From Lachnospiraceae bacterium (lineage in GTDB: Bacteria; Bacillota; Clostridia; Lachnospirales; Lachnospiraceae), in the NCBI GenBank assembly GCA_910575835.1, contig CAJTGB010000022.1, positions 16,049 through 80,048 on the forward strand: DNA of 64,000 nt, read 5' to 3'. Under the pieces are notes generated by a model. That model made no database searches and was not told the origin of the DNA. It saw only the letters and a program-made list of their open reading frames with translations. A program made the position numbers and the translations under genes. This document shows, one piece after another, positions 25,542-35,679 of this stretch (position 1 is the stretch's first letter; each line of letters opens with the position of its first letter).

Positions 25542-26135
25542 CTACGAAAATAACATACGATGAACCTTATCTGACAATTCATCTCTCTTTGCATCAAATA
25601 TTGCTCTCAGCGTACAGTTCTCTTCAATACCGCCGTAAACAAGGATGAAGCCATTCTCTATATTCTTTCCGCTTCTGGATACCTTAAGGTTCCCGCCGTT
25701 TGCCTTCGCCTTCTGCTGGGCATCCTGTTCAAACCCTGTCGGCATCCTCTTAAGATCGGCAGCTGAGAAGAAGATCTCTCCCTCCTGCGGCAGCGCATAT
25801 TTGCCAAGCAGCTTAAGTACCATATCGAAATATTCCTTATCTCCCAGATCTGTCACTGCCTCATACGCCTTATCAAGCACCGACGCGATCATCTCCTGCT
25901 TCGCGCCAAGAATCTTCGTTCTGCGCTGCAGGTCGATGGAGGATGCGATACGCTCTTTATAATTAGCTGTATCTGCTGCTGATTTCTTGGAGATGCTGCT
26001 TCGTCTTTTCTCGGCTTCTGCCTTCGCCTGATCGAGGATCTCTTCTGCCTCGGCATTCGCTTTCGCTGTCTTTGCGTCCGCTGCTGCCTTCGCCTCATTC
26101 AGGATTTGACTTTTCATCTTATCTAATCCCGCCAT
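25542..26135 (-). CDS. ntpE: V-type ATP synthase subunit E
   Basis: The 197-residue peripheral-stalk subunit has a long N-terminal Ala/Lys/Glu coiled coil (residues 8-75) and a globular C-terminal domain with GNLKVSRSGKNIENGFILVYGGIEENC split across the conserved region. It forms the E/G stator with the subunit encoded at 28765-29073. A short inverted repeat (GCAACC/GGTTGC, 26159-26186) lies between the K gene and this gene. Confidence 0.95.
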   Translation of the reverse strand: MAGLDKMKSQILNEAKAAADAKTAKANAEAEEILDQAKAEAEKRRSSISKKSAADTANYKERIASSIDLQRRTKILGAKQEMIASVLDKAYEAVTDLGDKEYFDMVLKLLGKYALPQEGEIFFSAADLKRMPTGFEQDAQQKAKANGGNLKVSRSGKNIENGFILVYGGIEENCTLRAIFDAKRDELSDKVHRMLFS

Positions 26136-26158
26136 AAACTTTAAGCCTCCTTATCTTT

Positions 26159-26186
26159 GCAACCGGTCTCTTCAAACTCTGGTTGC
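26159..26186 (-). other. Short stem-loop between subunit K and E genes
   Basis: GCAACC and GGTTGC form a 6-bp stem ahead of the subunit E ribosome site. It could protect the 3' end of the K message, whose product is needed in many copies per enzyme. This is weak evidence. Confidence 0.35.
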
Positions 26187-26207
26187 ATGATACATCATTC
26201 CTTACTA

Positions 26208-28717
<2,510 letters not shown>

Positions 28718-28764
28718 ATCCCTCCTTTACTACAATTCTCTCTCCATGTACGGCTGTGCAAAAG

Positions 28765-29073
28765 TCATACCAGCTCTGCAATCACCGCAGACACTACGTC
28801 AGACTCTTTTGAAAGCGCGTCATTCCTAAGCGATGCGATCTCTTTCTCTACGCTGTCCATCGCTTCTTGTTCTGACTTTCTCCCGGCTTCTTTTGCCGCA
28901 TCAAGGTCTGCCGCAGCTTTTGCTTTAGCCTCGGCCTCAGCTTTACTTACCATCTCAGCAGCCTCGGCTCTCGCCTTTTCAAGGATCTCGGTATAGGCTG
29001 CATCAGCTTTTTTTACGATATCTTCTGCCTCATTTTCCGTCTCCTTGATGGTCCTAATGGTTTCTTCTACCAT
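28765..29073 (-). CDS. V-type ATP synthase subunit G/H (peripheral-stalk coiled coil)
   Basis: I place the start at ATG 29073 (MVEETIRTIKET, 102 aa), because GGAGAGGTGG precedes it; the 30 codons upstream are leader. The product is a single long Ala/Glu/Lys helix (ADAAYTEILEKARAEAAEM) ending ESDVVSAVIAELV. It is the stator partner of subunit E. It is the first gene of the operon. A promoter TTGTGG (29171-29176), 17 bp, TATTAT (29148-29153) lies upstream. Confidence 0.88.
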   Translation of the reverse strand: MVEETIRTIKETENEAEDIVKKADAAYTEILEKARAEAAEMVSKAEAEAKAKAAADLDAAKEAGRKSEQEAMDSVEKEIASLRNDALSKESDVVSAVIAELV

Positions 29074-29147
29074 CTGTTCACCACCTCTCCATCTTAATAC
29101 TAACAGTTGAAGTATAACTAGCGAAAAAATTATCACCATACAAAAGT

Positions 29148-29176
29148 ATAATATAATCTTCAAAAAAAGTCCACAA
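29148..29176 (-). promoter_or_regulatory. Putative promoter of the V-ATPase operon
   Basis: On the minus strand a -35-like TTGTGG and a -10 TATTAT (or overlapping TATACT) are separated by 17 bp. The transcript would start near 29140 and have a leader of about 65 nt. Confidence 0.5.
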
Positions 29177-29221
29177 TATTATGTTTTTTTCTACTGACAT
29201 TTCGATAATATCATACAAAAT

Positions 29222-29716
29222 TCAACTCCACTCCAACCTGTGCAACTCGCCGGAAAGCTTCAGGTCCGCGAATCCATTCTGCCTGAGCGCTTCATACAGC
29301 ACGATTGCCGCCGAATTCCCCAGATTCAGGGAGCGGATCCCTCCCGTCATCGGTATCCGTATGCACGCCTCCCTGTGATCTACCAGGATCTCCTCCGGTA
29401 TCCCCGCGCTTTCCTTTCCAAACATAATATAGCAGTCCGGCTCATACCTGACCTCTGTATAGGTCTTCGCCGCCTTAGTCGTCGCCATGTAGATCTTCGC
29501 TTTGGGATTGCGTTCCAGAAACTCGTCATAATTAATATATGTGGTCACATCCAGATTATCCCAGTAATCCATCCCCGCACGCTTCAGATTCTTCTCGTTC
29601 AGCCTGAAGCCCAGCGGCTCGATCAGATGAAGCCTGGCATTCGCCGCCACACAGGTACGACCGATATTCCCTGTATTCGCCGGAATCTCCGGTTCATGCA
29701 ATACAATATTCAGCAT
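29222..29716 (-). CDS. trmL: tRNA (cytidine(34)-2'-O)-methyltransferase TrmL
   Basis: The 164-residue SPOUT methyltransferase modifies the wobble position of tRNA-Leu isoacceptors. It has the family motifs NIVLHEPEIPANTGNIGRTC (start), FGKESAGIPEEIL and the trefoil-knot SAM loop RIPMTGGIRSLNLGNSAAIVLYEALRQ, given here in parts. Length is the minimum SPOUT size, typical of TrmL. It follows the aminotransferase gene by 8 bp, an apparent operon. Confidence 0.94.
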   Translation of the reverse strand: MLNIVLHEPEIPANTGNIGRTCVAANARLHLIEPLGFRLNEKNLKRAGMDYWDNLDVTTYINYDEFLERNPKAKIYMATTKAAKTYTEVRYEPDCYIMFGKESAGIPEEILVDHREACIRIPMTGGIRSLNLGNSAAIVLYEALRQNGFADLKLSGELHRLEWS

Positions 29717-29724
29717 ACGTCCTC

Positions 29725-30888
29725 CTAAGCCCTAAGCCTCTCCACAAATCTGCCCAGACGTCCGACCGCTTCTTTCAGATCCTCCAAGGAATAAGCATAG
29801 GATACTCTAAGGAAGCCTTCCCCGCATTCGCCGAATGCAGTTCCGGGCACCGCGGCAACCTTCTCTTCATCCAGGAGCCTGGTGGCGAATTCCTCGGATG
29901 TCATGCCGAATCCCTTGATACACGGGAATATATAGAACGCCCCAAAAGGCTCGAAGCAGGGCAGACCCATCTTCTGAAATTCATGGATCAGGAATCTCCT
30001 TCTCTGATTATAAGCCGTGCGCATCTGCTGCACCTCGCCGTCACAGTTCCTTAAGGCTTCTACCGCGGCATACTGGCTGTTAGTCGGCGCGCACATGATC
30101 GCATATTGGTGGATCTTAAGCATCTGTTCCGTGATCCTCTGCTGTCCGCAGATATAGCCAAGCCTCCATCCGGTCATGGCAAATCCCTTGGAGAATCCGT
30201 TGATAACCAGCGTCCGGTCGCGCATCCCCGGCAGGGAAGCAATAGATACATGATCATCCTTGTAGGTCAGTTCCGAATAGATCTCATCCGACAGCACATA
30301 GAGATCATGCTCCTTCACCACCTCGGCAACCGGCTCAAGGTCTTCCTTGGTCATGATTGCGCCGGTCGGGTTATTCGGAAACGGCAGTACCAGAAGCTTC
30401 GTCTTCGGCGTGATGGCCGCCTTAAGTTCCTCTGCCGTCAGCTTGAATTCATTCTCTTCCTTCAGCGGAATCACCACCGGAACTCCGTTCGCCAGAATCG
30501 TGCAAGGCAGATAAGATACATAGCTTGGCTGGGGGATCAGTACCTCATCTCCCGGATCCAGCATAGCCCGAAGCGCAATATCGATCCCTTCGCTTCCTCC
30601 GACCGTCACTATGATCTCGTTGTCAGGATCATAGGCAACTTGTATCTTTCTTTGTAAATATTTTCCAATCTCTACCTTCAGTTCCTTCAGCCCTGCATTA
30701 GAGGTATAGAACGTCCTTCCTCTTTCCAGAGAATAGATTCCTTCCTCACGGACCCTCCAGGGCGTATCAAAATCAGGTTCTCCGACTCCTAGCGAGATAG
30801 CGTCCGGCATCTCACTTACCATATCAAAAAACTTACGGATTCCCGACGGCTCAATTCCAACAATTTTCTTAGATAAGGGATCTCTCAT
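29725..30888 (-). CDS. PLP-dependent class I/II aminotransferase (PatA/AspC-like)
   Basis: The 387-residue fold-type I enzyme has GGSEGIDIALRA (97-108), FPNNPTG (170-176), SDEIYSELTY (200-209), the PLP lysine Lys235 in NGFSKGFAMTGWRLGY (Arg242) and a C-terminal substrate Arg near LRVSYA. It is close to the aspartate/aromatic or N-acetyl-LL-diaminopimelate aminotransferase subgroup; the substrate cannot be told from sequence alone. It overlaps the Lrp-type regulator gene by one base, an organisation in which the regulator often senses the amino acid concerned. Confidence 0.9.
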   Translation of the reverse strand: MRDPLSKKIVGIEPSGIRKFFDMVSEMPDAISLGVGEPDFDTPWRVREEGIYSLERGRTFYTSNAGLKELKVEIGKYLQRKIQVAYDPDNEIIVTVGGSEGIDIALRAMLDPGDEVLIPQPSYVSYLPCTILANGVPVVIPLKEENEFKLTAEELKAAITPKTKLLVLPFPNNPTGAIMTKEDLEPVAEVVKEHDLYVLSDEIYSELTYKDDHVSIASLPGMRDRTLVINGFSKGFAMTGWRLGYICGQQRITEQMLKIHQYAIMCAPTNSQYAAVEALRNCDGEVQQMRTAYNQRRRFLIHEFQKMGLPCFEPFGAFYIFPCIKGFGMTSEEFATRLLDEEKVAAVPGTAFGECGEGFLRVSYAYSLEDLKEAVGRLGRFVERLRA

Positions 30889-31379
30889 TACGGCGTCACC
30901 AGCATCCTTTCTGATTTGTTCTTCTGGAACATCAAAGTTCCGTGGTCTTTGTATTTCTTCAATATAAAATGTGTAGTCGTACTTATCACATCCTCAATAG
31001 GGGACAGCTTGCCTGATACAAATCTTGACACCTCCATAAGCGTCTTGCCCTCTACCGTCACGATCAGGTCGTATCCGCCGGATGTCAGATATACGGCAGT
31101 CACTTCAGGATAATTGCAGATTCTCTCGGCAGTCTTGTCAAATCCTTTGTCCCTCTGCGGCTTCACACTGACCTCGATCAGCGCGTTCACCCGCTCCTCT
31201 CCCGTCTTATCCCAGTCGATCAGCGTATGGTAGCCGCAGATGATCTTCTCCTTCTCCATCTGCGCCAGCTCATTGGCGATCGTCACCTCATCAGAGTCCA
31301 GGAGAACCGCAAGTTCTCCAAGGTCAGCCCTGCTGTTTTTCTCCAGATACTTCAATATCTGCTTTCTGATCTCTTCCAT
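30888..31379 (-). CDS. Lrp/AsnC-family transcriptional regulator
   Basis: The 163-residue protein has an N-terminal winged helix (about 1-60: EIRKQILKYLEKNSRADLGELAVLLD, DEVTIANELAQMEKEKII) and a C-terminal RAM/Lrp_AsnC ligand-binding domain (VNALIEVSVKPQRDKGFDKTAE, VYLTSGGYDLIVTVEGKTL). It probably responds to an amino acid and controls the coupled aminotransferase gene. Confidence 0.92.
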   Translation of the reverse strand: MEEIRKQILKYLEKNSRADLGELAVLLDSDEVTIANELAQMEKEKIICGYHTLIDWDKTGEERVNALIEVSVKPQRDKGFDKTAERICNYPEVTAVYLTSGGYDLIVTVEGKTLMEVSRFVSGKLSPIEDVISTTTHFILKKYKDHGTLMFQKNKSERMLVTP

Positions 31380-31400
31380 CTTCTTTTACCTCCCTGTTTG

Positions 31401-32297
31401 TCATATCCATATCTTGTATATCTCATCCGGCGCAGGCCGGTCAATATACCGCATATCCTCACCGTTACGGAGCACCTTGCCATTCCCTTCTGCGATCCGT
31501 CCGATCACGGACGCTCTGACCTGATTCTTCTCCAGCTCATCCGCCAGTGCTTCGCCGTCCTTCGCAAGCATCAGGAAGCTTCCCGCGGACGTCAGCTGAT
31601 ATGGGTTCAGCCTGTAATGCTCACAGATCTCTATCGTTTCCTGCAGGACAGACATCCGCTTCATGTCTGCTTCTATTCCCATGCCGGTCTTCTGCGACAG
31701 TTCCCACAGCGCTGCCAGAATCCCGCCTTCCGTGATCTGATGTATCAGCGATACTCCGGCGCTTCTTGCGATCTTCAGCTCCTTTCCGGCAAACAGCCCA
31801 TCCCGGCGGGACTGTATCTGATTGATGAATACGGGAGCGAACCTTTGTCTCAGTTCATCCTCCTTCTCATCAACGATGTGCAGCATTCCCTCCACACCGA
31901 TCCACTTAACAAGCACGATATCCCGGCCTTCATCCGCATCCCGGCCTTCGCCTTCATCCTTGCCTTCATCCGTCTGAATATCCTTCCTCCCCAGACCAAT
32001 TCCAGATATCAGGACAACCGGGGTTCTGTACAGAGGATTCTGCCGGATCTTCGTATTCTTAAGTTCTATTTTATATTCACGGCAAACCTTGCGGATCTTC
32101 TTCTCCATCGCATAGGCTTTTGTCCGGTCTGCCTGCGGCGGAAATATGATCTCTGCGTCGGCACTCATACGCTCTGCAGCTGCCGCCGCAAGCGAATTCG
32201 CCGCCCTTGCAAGCGCATATACGCCGGTCTCCTGCGACCAGCCGTATGCCGCGGCAGTCTCGCATATAAGCCTGCCCGCCTCTGTATTAATCTTCAT
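31401..32297 (-). CDS. AIR synthase/HypE-related protein
   Basis: I place the start at ATG 32297 (298 aa), because GGGAGG is six bases upstream; an earlier ATG lacks a ribosome site. The product matches the PurM/HypE-type fold, best in the C-terminal half: GVSLIHQITEGGILAALWEL, SVLQETIEICEHY, QLTSAGSFLMLAKDGEAL. A non-conserved insert DEGKDEGEGRDADEGRD (about 125-142) is an in-frame low-complexity expansion. No hydrogenase or other hyp genes are in the window. The role is uncertain; it may have an ATP-dependent function linked to the neighbouring aminotransferase genes. Confidence 0.7.
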   Translation of the reverse strand: MKINTEAGRLICETAAAYGWSQETGVYALARAANSLAAAAAERMSADAEIIFPPQADRTKAYAMEKKIRKVCREYKIELKNTKIRQNPLYRTPVVLISGIGLGRKDIQTDEGKDEGEGRDADEGRDIVLVKWIGVEGMLHIVDEKEDELRQRFAPVFINQIQSRRDGLFAGKELKIARSAGVSLIHQITEGGILAALWELSQKTGMGIEADMKRMSVLQETIEICEHYRLNPYQLTSAGSFLMLAKDGEALADELEKNQVRASVIGRIAEGNGKVLRNGEDMRYIDRPAPDEIYKIWI

Positions 32298-32396
32298 ATT
32301 GGCCTCCCGCAATCTGCATTATCTCTGCTCCCAGAAAATAACAGCGCTTGATATCCGTGTTGGCTGCGCGTCCGCGAGCCGACGGTACAGCGCGCT

Positions 32397-32501
32397 CTAC
32401 ACTACCAGATAGGGGATGATCGACGTCCCGATCATGGCAATAATAACTACTATAATAAGAATCGCGATGATTCTTCTTGTCTTTTTATCATTGAAATTCA
32501 T
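32397..32501 (-). CDS. 34-residue single-span membrane protein
   Basis: ORF from ATG 32501 to TAG 32397: MNFNDKKTRR then IIAILIIVVIIAMIGTSIIP and YLVV. It is basic at the N-terminus with one membrane helix. Size and pattern recall small stressosome-associated proteins (Prli42 type), but the similarity is too short to be sure. The ribosome site is weak (GCAGGTAG). It lies between the HypE-like gene and the MITE pair. Confidence 0.5.
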   Translation of the reverse strand: MNFNDKKTRRIIAILIIVVIIAMIGTSIIPYLVV

Positions 32502-32662
32502 ATGATCTACCTGCTTCTTTCTTCGATAATTACGCATTTCCTATATTCTATACTGTTTGCCGTACTTTTGCAAGAATTAAACGCATCATTCTCCGCCCGC
32601 ATCGTTGACCGCCGGCAACGCAGTCTGATGGAAGTTAACCAGAATATAATACAGACACTACA
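32502..32662. other. Intergenic stretch before the MITE pair
   Basis: About 160 bp without a coding frame that I can support. It contains the leader of the small membrane protein on the minus strand and AT-rich sequence up to the first MITE end. Confidence 0.4.
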
Positions 32663-32826
32663 CTAGTACACCGAAAAATAAGTTCCTAGCCATATAACGC
32701 AGAATGATTTTTTATATGCAAGGCGGAGGAATGAGGCGTAGTGGGCGCTACGCCGATTGACGACAACGACGCAGATGGAAAATCAGGCAAGTTATATGGC
32801 TGGTTACTTATTATTCGGTGTACTAG
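32663..32826. mobile_element. 164-bp palindromic MITE-like element, copy 1
   Basis: It begins CTAGTACACCGAAAAATAAG and ends with the near-reverse complement ATTCGGTGTACTAG. The terminal inverted repeats span about 35 bp (ends ...AGCCATATAAC/GTTATATGGCT...). A central hairpin has GGCGTAG/CTACGCC. By eye the copy at 61061-61224 is identical over all 164 bp. It has no coding capacity, so it is a non-autonomous element. The last CTAG is shared with the next element. Confidence 0.85.
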
Positions 32827-32989
32827 TACAACGAATATTAAGTAATTGGCAGTTTGACTTGTTTATTTCCCTGATAGCACTACTCCCCAAGCCTCGACGT
32901 AGCCACCGCTACGCCTGCGTTTGTGAAGCAGCACTCTCAGGAAAATATTCTGCGTCAAACTATCCAAAACTTAATTTTCGTTGTACTAG
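32823..32989. mobile_element. 167-bp related MITE-like element, second type
   Basis: It starts CTAGTACAACGAATATTAAG and ends with TTCGTTGTACTAG. Its inverted ends include GCAGTTTGAC/GTCAAACT. The interior differs from copy 1 but keeps the central CGTAG/CTACG type hairpin. The right end is inserted in the 3' end of the radical SAM gene and supplies its last codons and stop. Confidence 0.75.
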
Positions 32990-34706
32990 CATCCCGGCTC
33001 AGCGCATCCCTCTGACTGTAATCAAATAATACATATGCCCCCATCTCTGCAAAATATTCCAGGTGTGTCATCTTGCGCATCTGATTCCTGTCATACTCTG
33101 CATAGGCAGGCAGGTATCTTCTGTGCGTTTCCTCAGCTTCGTAAAATCTTCGCAGTTCCTCCTTAGACACCTTAGGTTCTCCCGCGAACGCGGGCCGGCT
33201 CTTCGCATTTTCCCGAAGATAATAATCATAAATCAGAAGTTCCCTGAACCGTTCCGTTTCCTTTGGCCATCCAAGCGCGATGTATTCCAGCAGGATCTCA
33301 TATCTGGCGCTCCGTTTATGCTGTATCTTACCGTAGCCATGTTCTTCATAGAATCTGCTCAGTCTGTCATACAGCATAAAGGCAGAAGTAAACTTCTGTT
33401 CAAGAGCTTCCAGTGTACAGGTGAATTGTCTGCTGTTATAATAGACCTCCACCATCTCTTCAATCCCTTTAAGACGTATCGTATCCTCATAAGAGAGCCA
33501 CTTAGTATACAACACCTCATAAGGCGGCCGGCTCTTGTACACCAAGCCGTACTCTTCTTTCATCTCTTCCATATAAGAACCTTTCAGCACCTTCAGGAAT
33601 CCAAGCTGAAGCTGCTGCGGCCTGAGGCTGTATACGTCGTCAAAGGACCTTGCAAAGCTTGCGATATCCTCATAAGGCAGCCCCGCGATCAGATCCAAAT
33701 GCTGATGAATATTGCCTTTCCTGCGAATGCGTTCCACCGCGTTTCGCACCTTATCAAAATCCATGACCCGCCGGATCTCCCGGATAGTATCAGGATTCGT
33801 TGACTGAATCCCGATCTCCAACTGAACCAGGCCCGGCCGCATTCCTTCCAATATCTTAAGCTCTTCTTCGTTCAGAAGATCTGCCGCCACCTCAAAATGA
33901 AAATTCGTGATTCCTCTGTCATGCACTGCAATATATTTCCATATGGCAATCGCATGCTCATGCCTGCAGTTAAACGTCCGGTCCACGAACTTGACCTGCG
34001 GCACCTCCTGATCGATGAAGAACTTAAGCTCCCTCTTCACTGTCTCCAGATCCCGGAACCTCAGCTGCCTGTCCACAGAAGACAGACAGTAACTACAGGA
34101 AAAAGGACATCCCCGGCTGCTCTCATAATAGATGATCTTATTCCTGAATTCCTCCATATTGTGATACACAAAGGGAACGCCGCTAAGATCCGTCACCGGG
34201 CGCCAGGGGTTGTCGCTGATTCTTCCGCCGGCATCCTTAAATGTAATTCCTTCAAGCATCCGAAGCCTTGTCCATAGCATATCCTGCCTGCCCTCTTCTG
34301 CCTCTTCTGCGCACTCATGATATCCCCGGCACAATCCGGCGAATGTCTCCTCCCCTTCGCCTTTGATCACACCTGTCACTTCTGGCAGACGGGCAAGCAC
34401 ATCCGCAGCATCATACGACACTTCCGGGCCTCCAAGCCAGACCGGCATATCCGGCCGCAGCTTCTTAATATCCCTGACAAGATCTTCTATATGCTCCAGA
34501 TTCCAGATGTAGCATGAGAAGCAGAGGATGTCCGGCCTTCTTCCGTAGATATCCATCAGAATATCATCCTTCTGCTGATTGACAGTATATTCCGCCAGTT
34601 CAATATCCCACTCCCCCGCGTGCGCCTCCGCGTATGCTTTCAGGCTGTAGACCGCAAGATTCGAGTGTATATATTTGGCATTTATCGCAACAAGTAATAT
34701 TTTCAT
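32955..34706 (-). CDS. B12-binding-domain radical SAM protein (DUF4080-like), C-terminus altered by a MITE
   Basis: I place the start at ATG 34706 (GGAG 8 bp upstream; MKILLVAINAKYIHSN). The 583-residue product has a cobalamin-binding Rossmann-like region (about 1-140), the radical SAM cluster CPFSCSYC (near 205) in ESSRGCPFSCSYCLSS, IGIQSTNPDT and GLPYED, then a long alpha-helical C-terminal region. It probably carries out a radical methylation or related reaction; the substrate is unknown. The terminal residues STTKIKFWIV come from the inserted MITE, so the natural C-terminus was replaced or extended. The gene is monocistronic. Confidence 0.85.
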   Translation of the reverse strand: MKILLVAINAKYIHSNLAVYSLKAYAEAHAGEWDIELAEYTVNQQKDDILMDIYGRRPDILCFSCYIWNLEHIEDLVRDIKKLRPDMPVWLGGPEVSYDAADVLARLPEVTGVIKGEGEETFAGLCRGYHECAEEAEEGRQDMLWTRLRMLEGITFKDAGGRISDNPWRPVTDLSGVPFVYHNMEEFRNKIIYYESSRGCPFSCSYCLSSVDRQLRFRDLETVKRELKFFIDQEVPQVKFVDRTFNCRHEHAIAIWKYIAVHDRGITNFHFEVAADLLNEEELKILEGMRPGLVQLEIGIQSTNPDTIREIRRVMDFDKVRNAVERIRRKGNIHQHLDLIAGLPYEDIASFARSFDDVYSLRPQQLQLGFLKVLKGSYMEEMKEEYGLVYKSRPPYEVLYTKWLSYEDTIRLKGIEEMVEVYYNSRQFTCTLEALEQKFTSAFMLYDRLSRFYEEHGYGKIQHKRSARYEILLEYIALGWPKETERFRELLIYDYYLRENAKSRPAFAGEPKVSKEELRRFYEAEETHRRYLPAYAEYDRNQMRKMTHLEYFAEMGAYVLFDYSQRDALSRDASTTKIKFWIV

Positions 34707-34792
34707 GATCAAGGCTCCTTTAATTATTGGTATACTGCATTATATCCTGTTCAGGAAATCAGGAAAACTCTTCTCCACCCGGTTGACATTTG

Positions 34793-34811
34793 CCTCATTA
34801 TACAGTAAAAT
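34793..34811 (+). promoter_or_regulatory. Promoter of the SRP RNA gene
   Basis: A perfect -35 TTGACA (34793-34798) and -10 TAAAAT (34806-34811 region) are separated by close to consensus spacing, placing the start near 34818-34820, where the RNA stem begins. Confidence 0.75.
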
Positions 34812-34819
34812 TATAAACT

Positions 34820-35078
34820 GTGCAGCCGGGGTGTTAGCGGTACCTTGTACCTGCAATCCGCTATAGCAGGGGTGATATTGCGCTGAGGGCATCGATTTGT
34901 GGAGCTGCCCTTGATAAGTGGCGTCGAGGCTTGGGTCTTACGCGACGGGAATCTGTGAATCGTGTCAGGTCGGGAACGAAGCAGCACTAAGCAGAACCTT
35001 CCGGGTGCCGTAAGGGTGCCTGGGCTGAGTTAACTGTCAAGGTAACGTCCGGGAATCCCTGTTCGAAGCGCAATGCAC
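34820..35078 (+). ncRNA. ffs: Signal recognition particle RNA, large bacterial type
   Basis: About 259 nt. The ends GTGCA and TGCAC pair. The conserved Ffh-binding domain includes GTCAGGTCGGGAACGAAGCA and CACTAAG, and an Alu-like 5' domain is present as in Bacillus scRNA. It forms the SRP with Ffh and FtsY to target nascent membrane proteins. It is followed by a terminator that overlaps tadA. Confidence 0.92.
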
Positions 35079-35093
35079 AAAAAGAGTATATTT

Positions 35094-35130
35094 AAAGAAG
35101 GCAGATCATTCGTCAACTGCCTTCTTTTTT
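35094..35130 (+). terminator. SRP RNA terminator overlapping the 3' end of tadA
   Basis: AAAGAAGGCAG pairs with CTGCCTTCTTT and is followed by TTT. The stem begins before the tadA stop codon at 35106 and continues into the coding sequence of the convergent tadA gene, so the C-terminal residues of TadA are encoded by terminator DNA. Confidence 0.8.
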
Positions 35131-35597
35131 GATGCCCTTAATTCCTTGAAAAACGTCTTCATCATCTGGCTGCACTCTCCGTCCAGAACCCCTGTCGTCA
35201 GTTCAGCCTGATGATTGAATTCTTCCATCCTCAGCAGATTCAATATTGAACCCGCGCATCCCGCCTTGGGATTCATACATCCCACGACCACCCTGGTCAT
35301 GCGGGACTGTACGATCGCGCCGGCGCACATCTGACAAGGCTCCAGGGTTACATACATCGTACATCCCTCCAGACGCCAGTCCCCTACCTTCTTACTTGCC
35401 TTCCTGATCGCGATCAGTTCCGCATGGGCCAGCGTGTTCTTATCCGTAGTTCTCCTGTTATATCCCCGGCCAATAATCTTATCCTCATATACGATCACAC
35501 ATCCAATCGGAACCTCTCCGATCGCATAGGCTTTCTTCGCCTGCCGGATCGCTTCCTTCATGTACTTCTCATCTACACTCAGCATATCATTCTCCAT
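35106..35597 (-). CDS. tadA: tRNA-specific adenosine deaminase TadA
   Basis: The 163-residue enzyme converts the wobble adenosine of tRNA-Arg(ACG) to inosine. Zinc and catalytic residues are His58-Ala-Glu60 (LAHAELIAI) and PCQMC (87-91). It continues VVVGCMNPKAGCAGS, typical of TadA. The C-terminal lysine-rich end (ASKKKAVDE) lies in the SRP RNA terminator. It is convergent with ffs. The start could also be the second Met. Confidence 0.95.
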   Translation of the reverse strand: MENDMLSVDEKYMKEAIRQAKKAYAIGEVPIGCVIVYEDKIIGRGYNRRTTDKNTLAHAELIAIRKASKKVGDWRLEGCTMYVTLEPCQMCAGAIVQSRMTRVVVGCMNPKAGCAGSILNLLRMEEFNHQAELTTGVLDGECSQMMKTFFKELRASKKKAVDE

Positions 35598-35679
35598 CTG
35601 ATTCTTTGGCAGACCTTATCGGCTGCATCTTCAGCAGCAGCTTCTTCAACGGCTTCTTAACACCTTACCGACCCATTGG

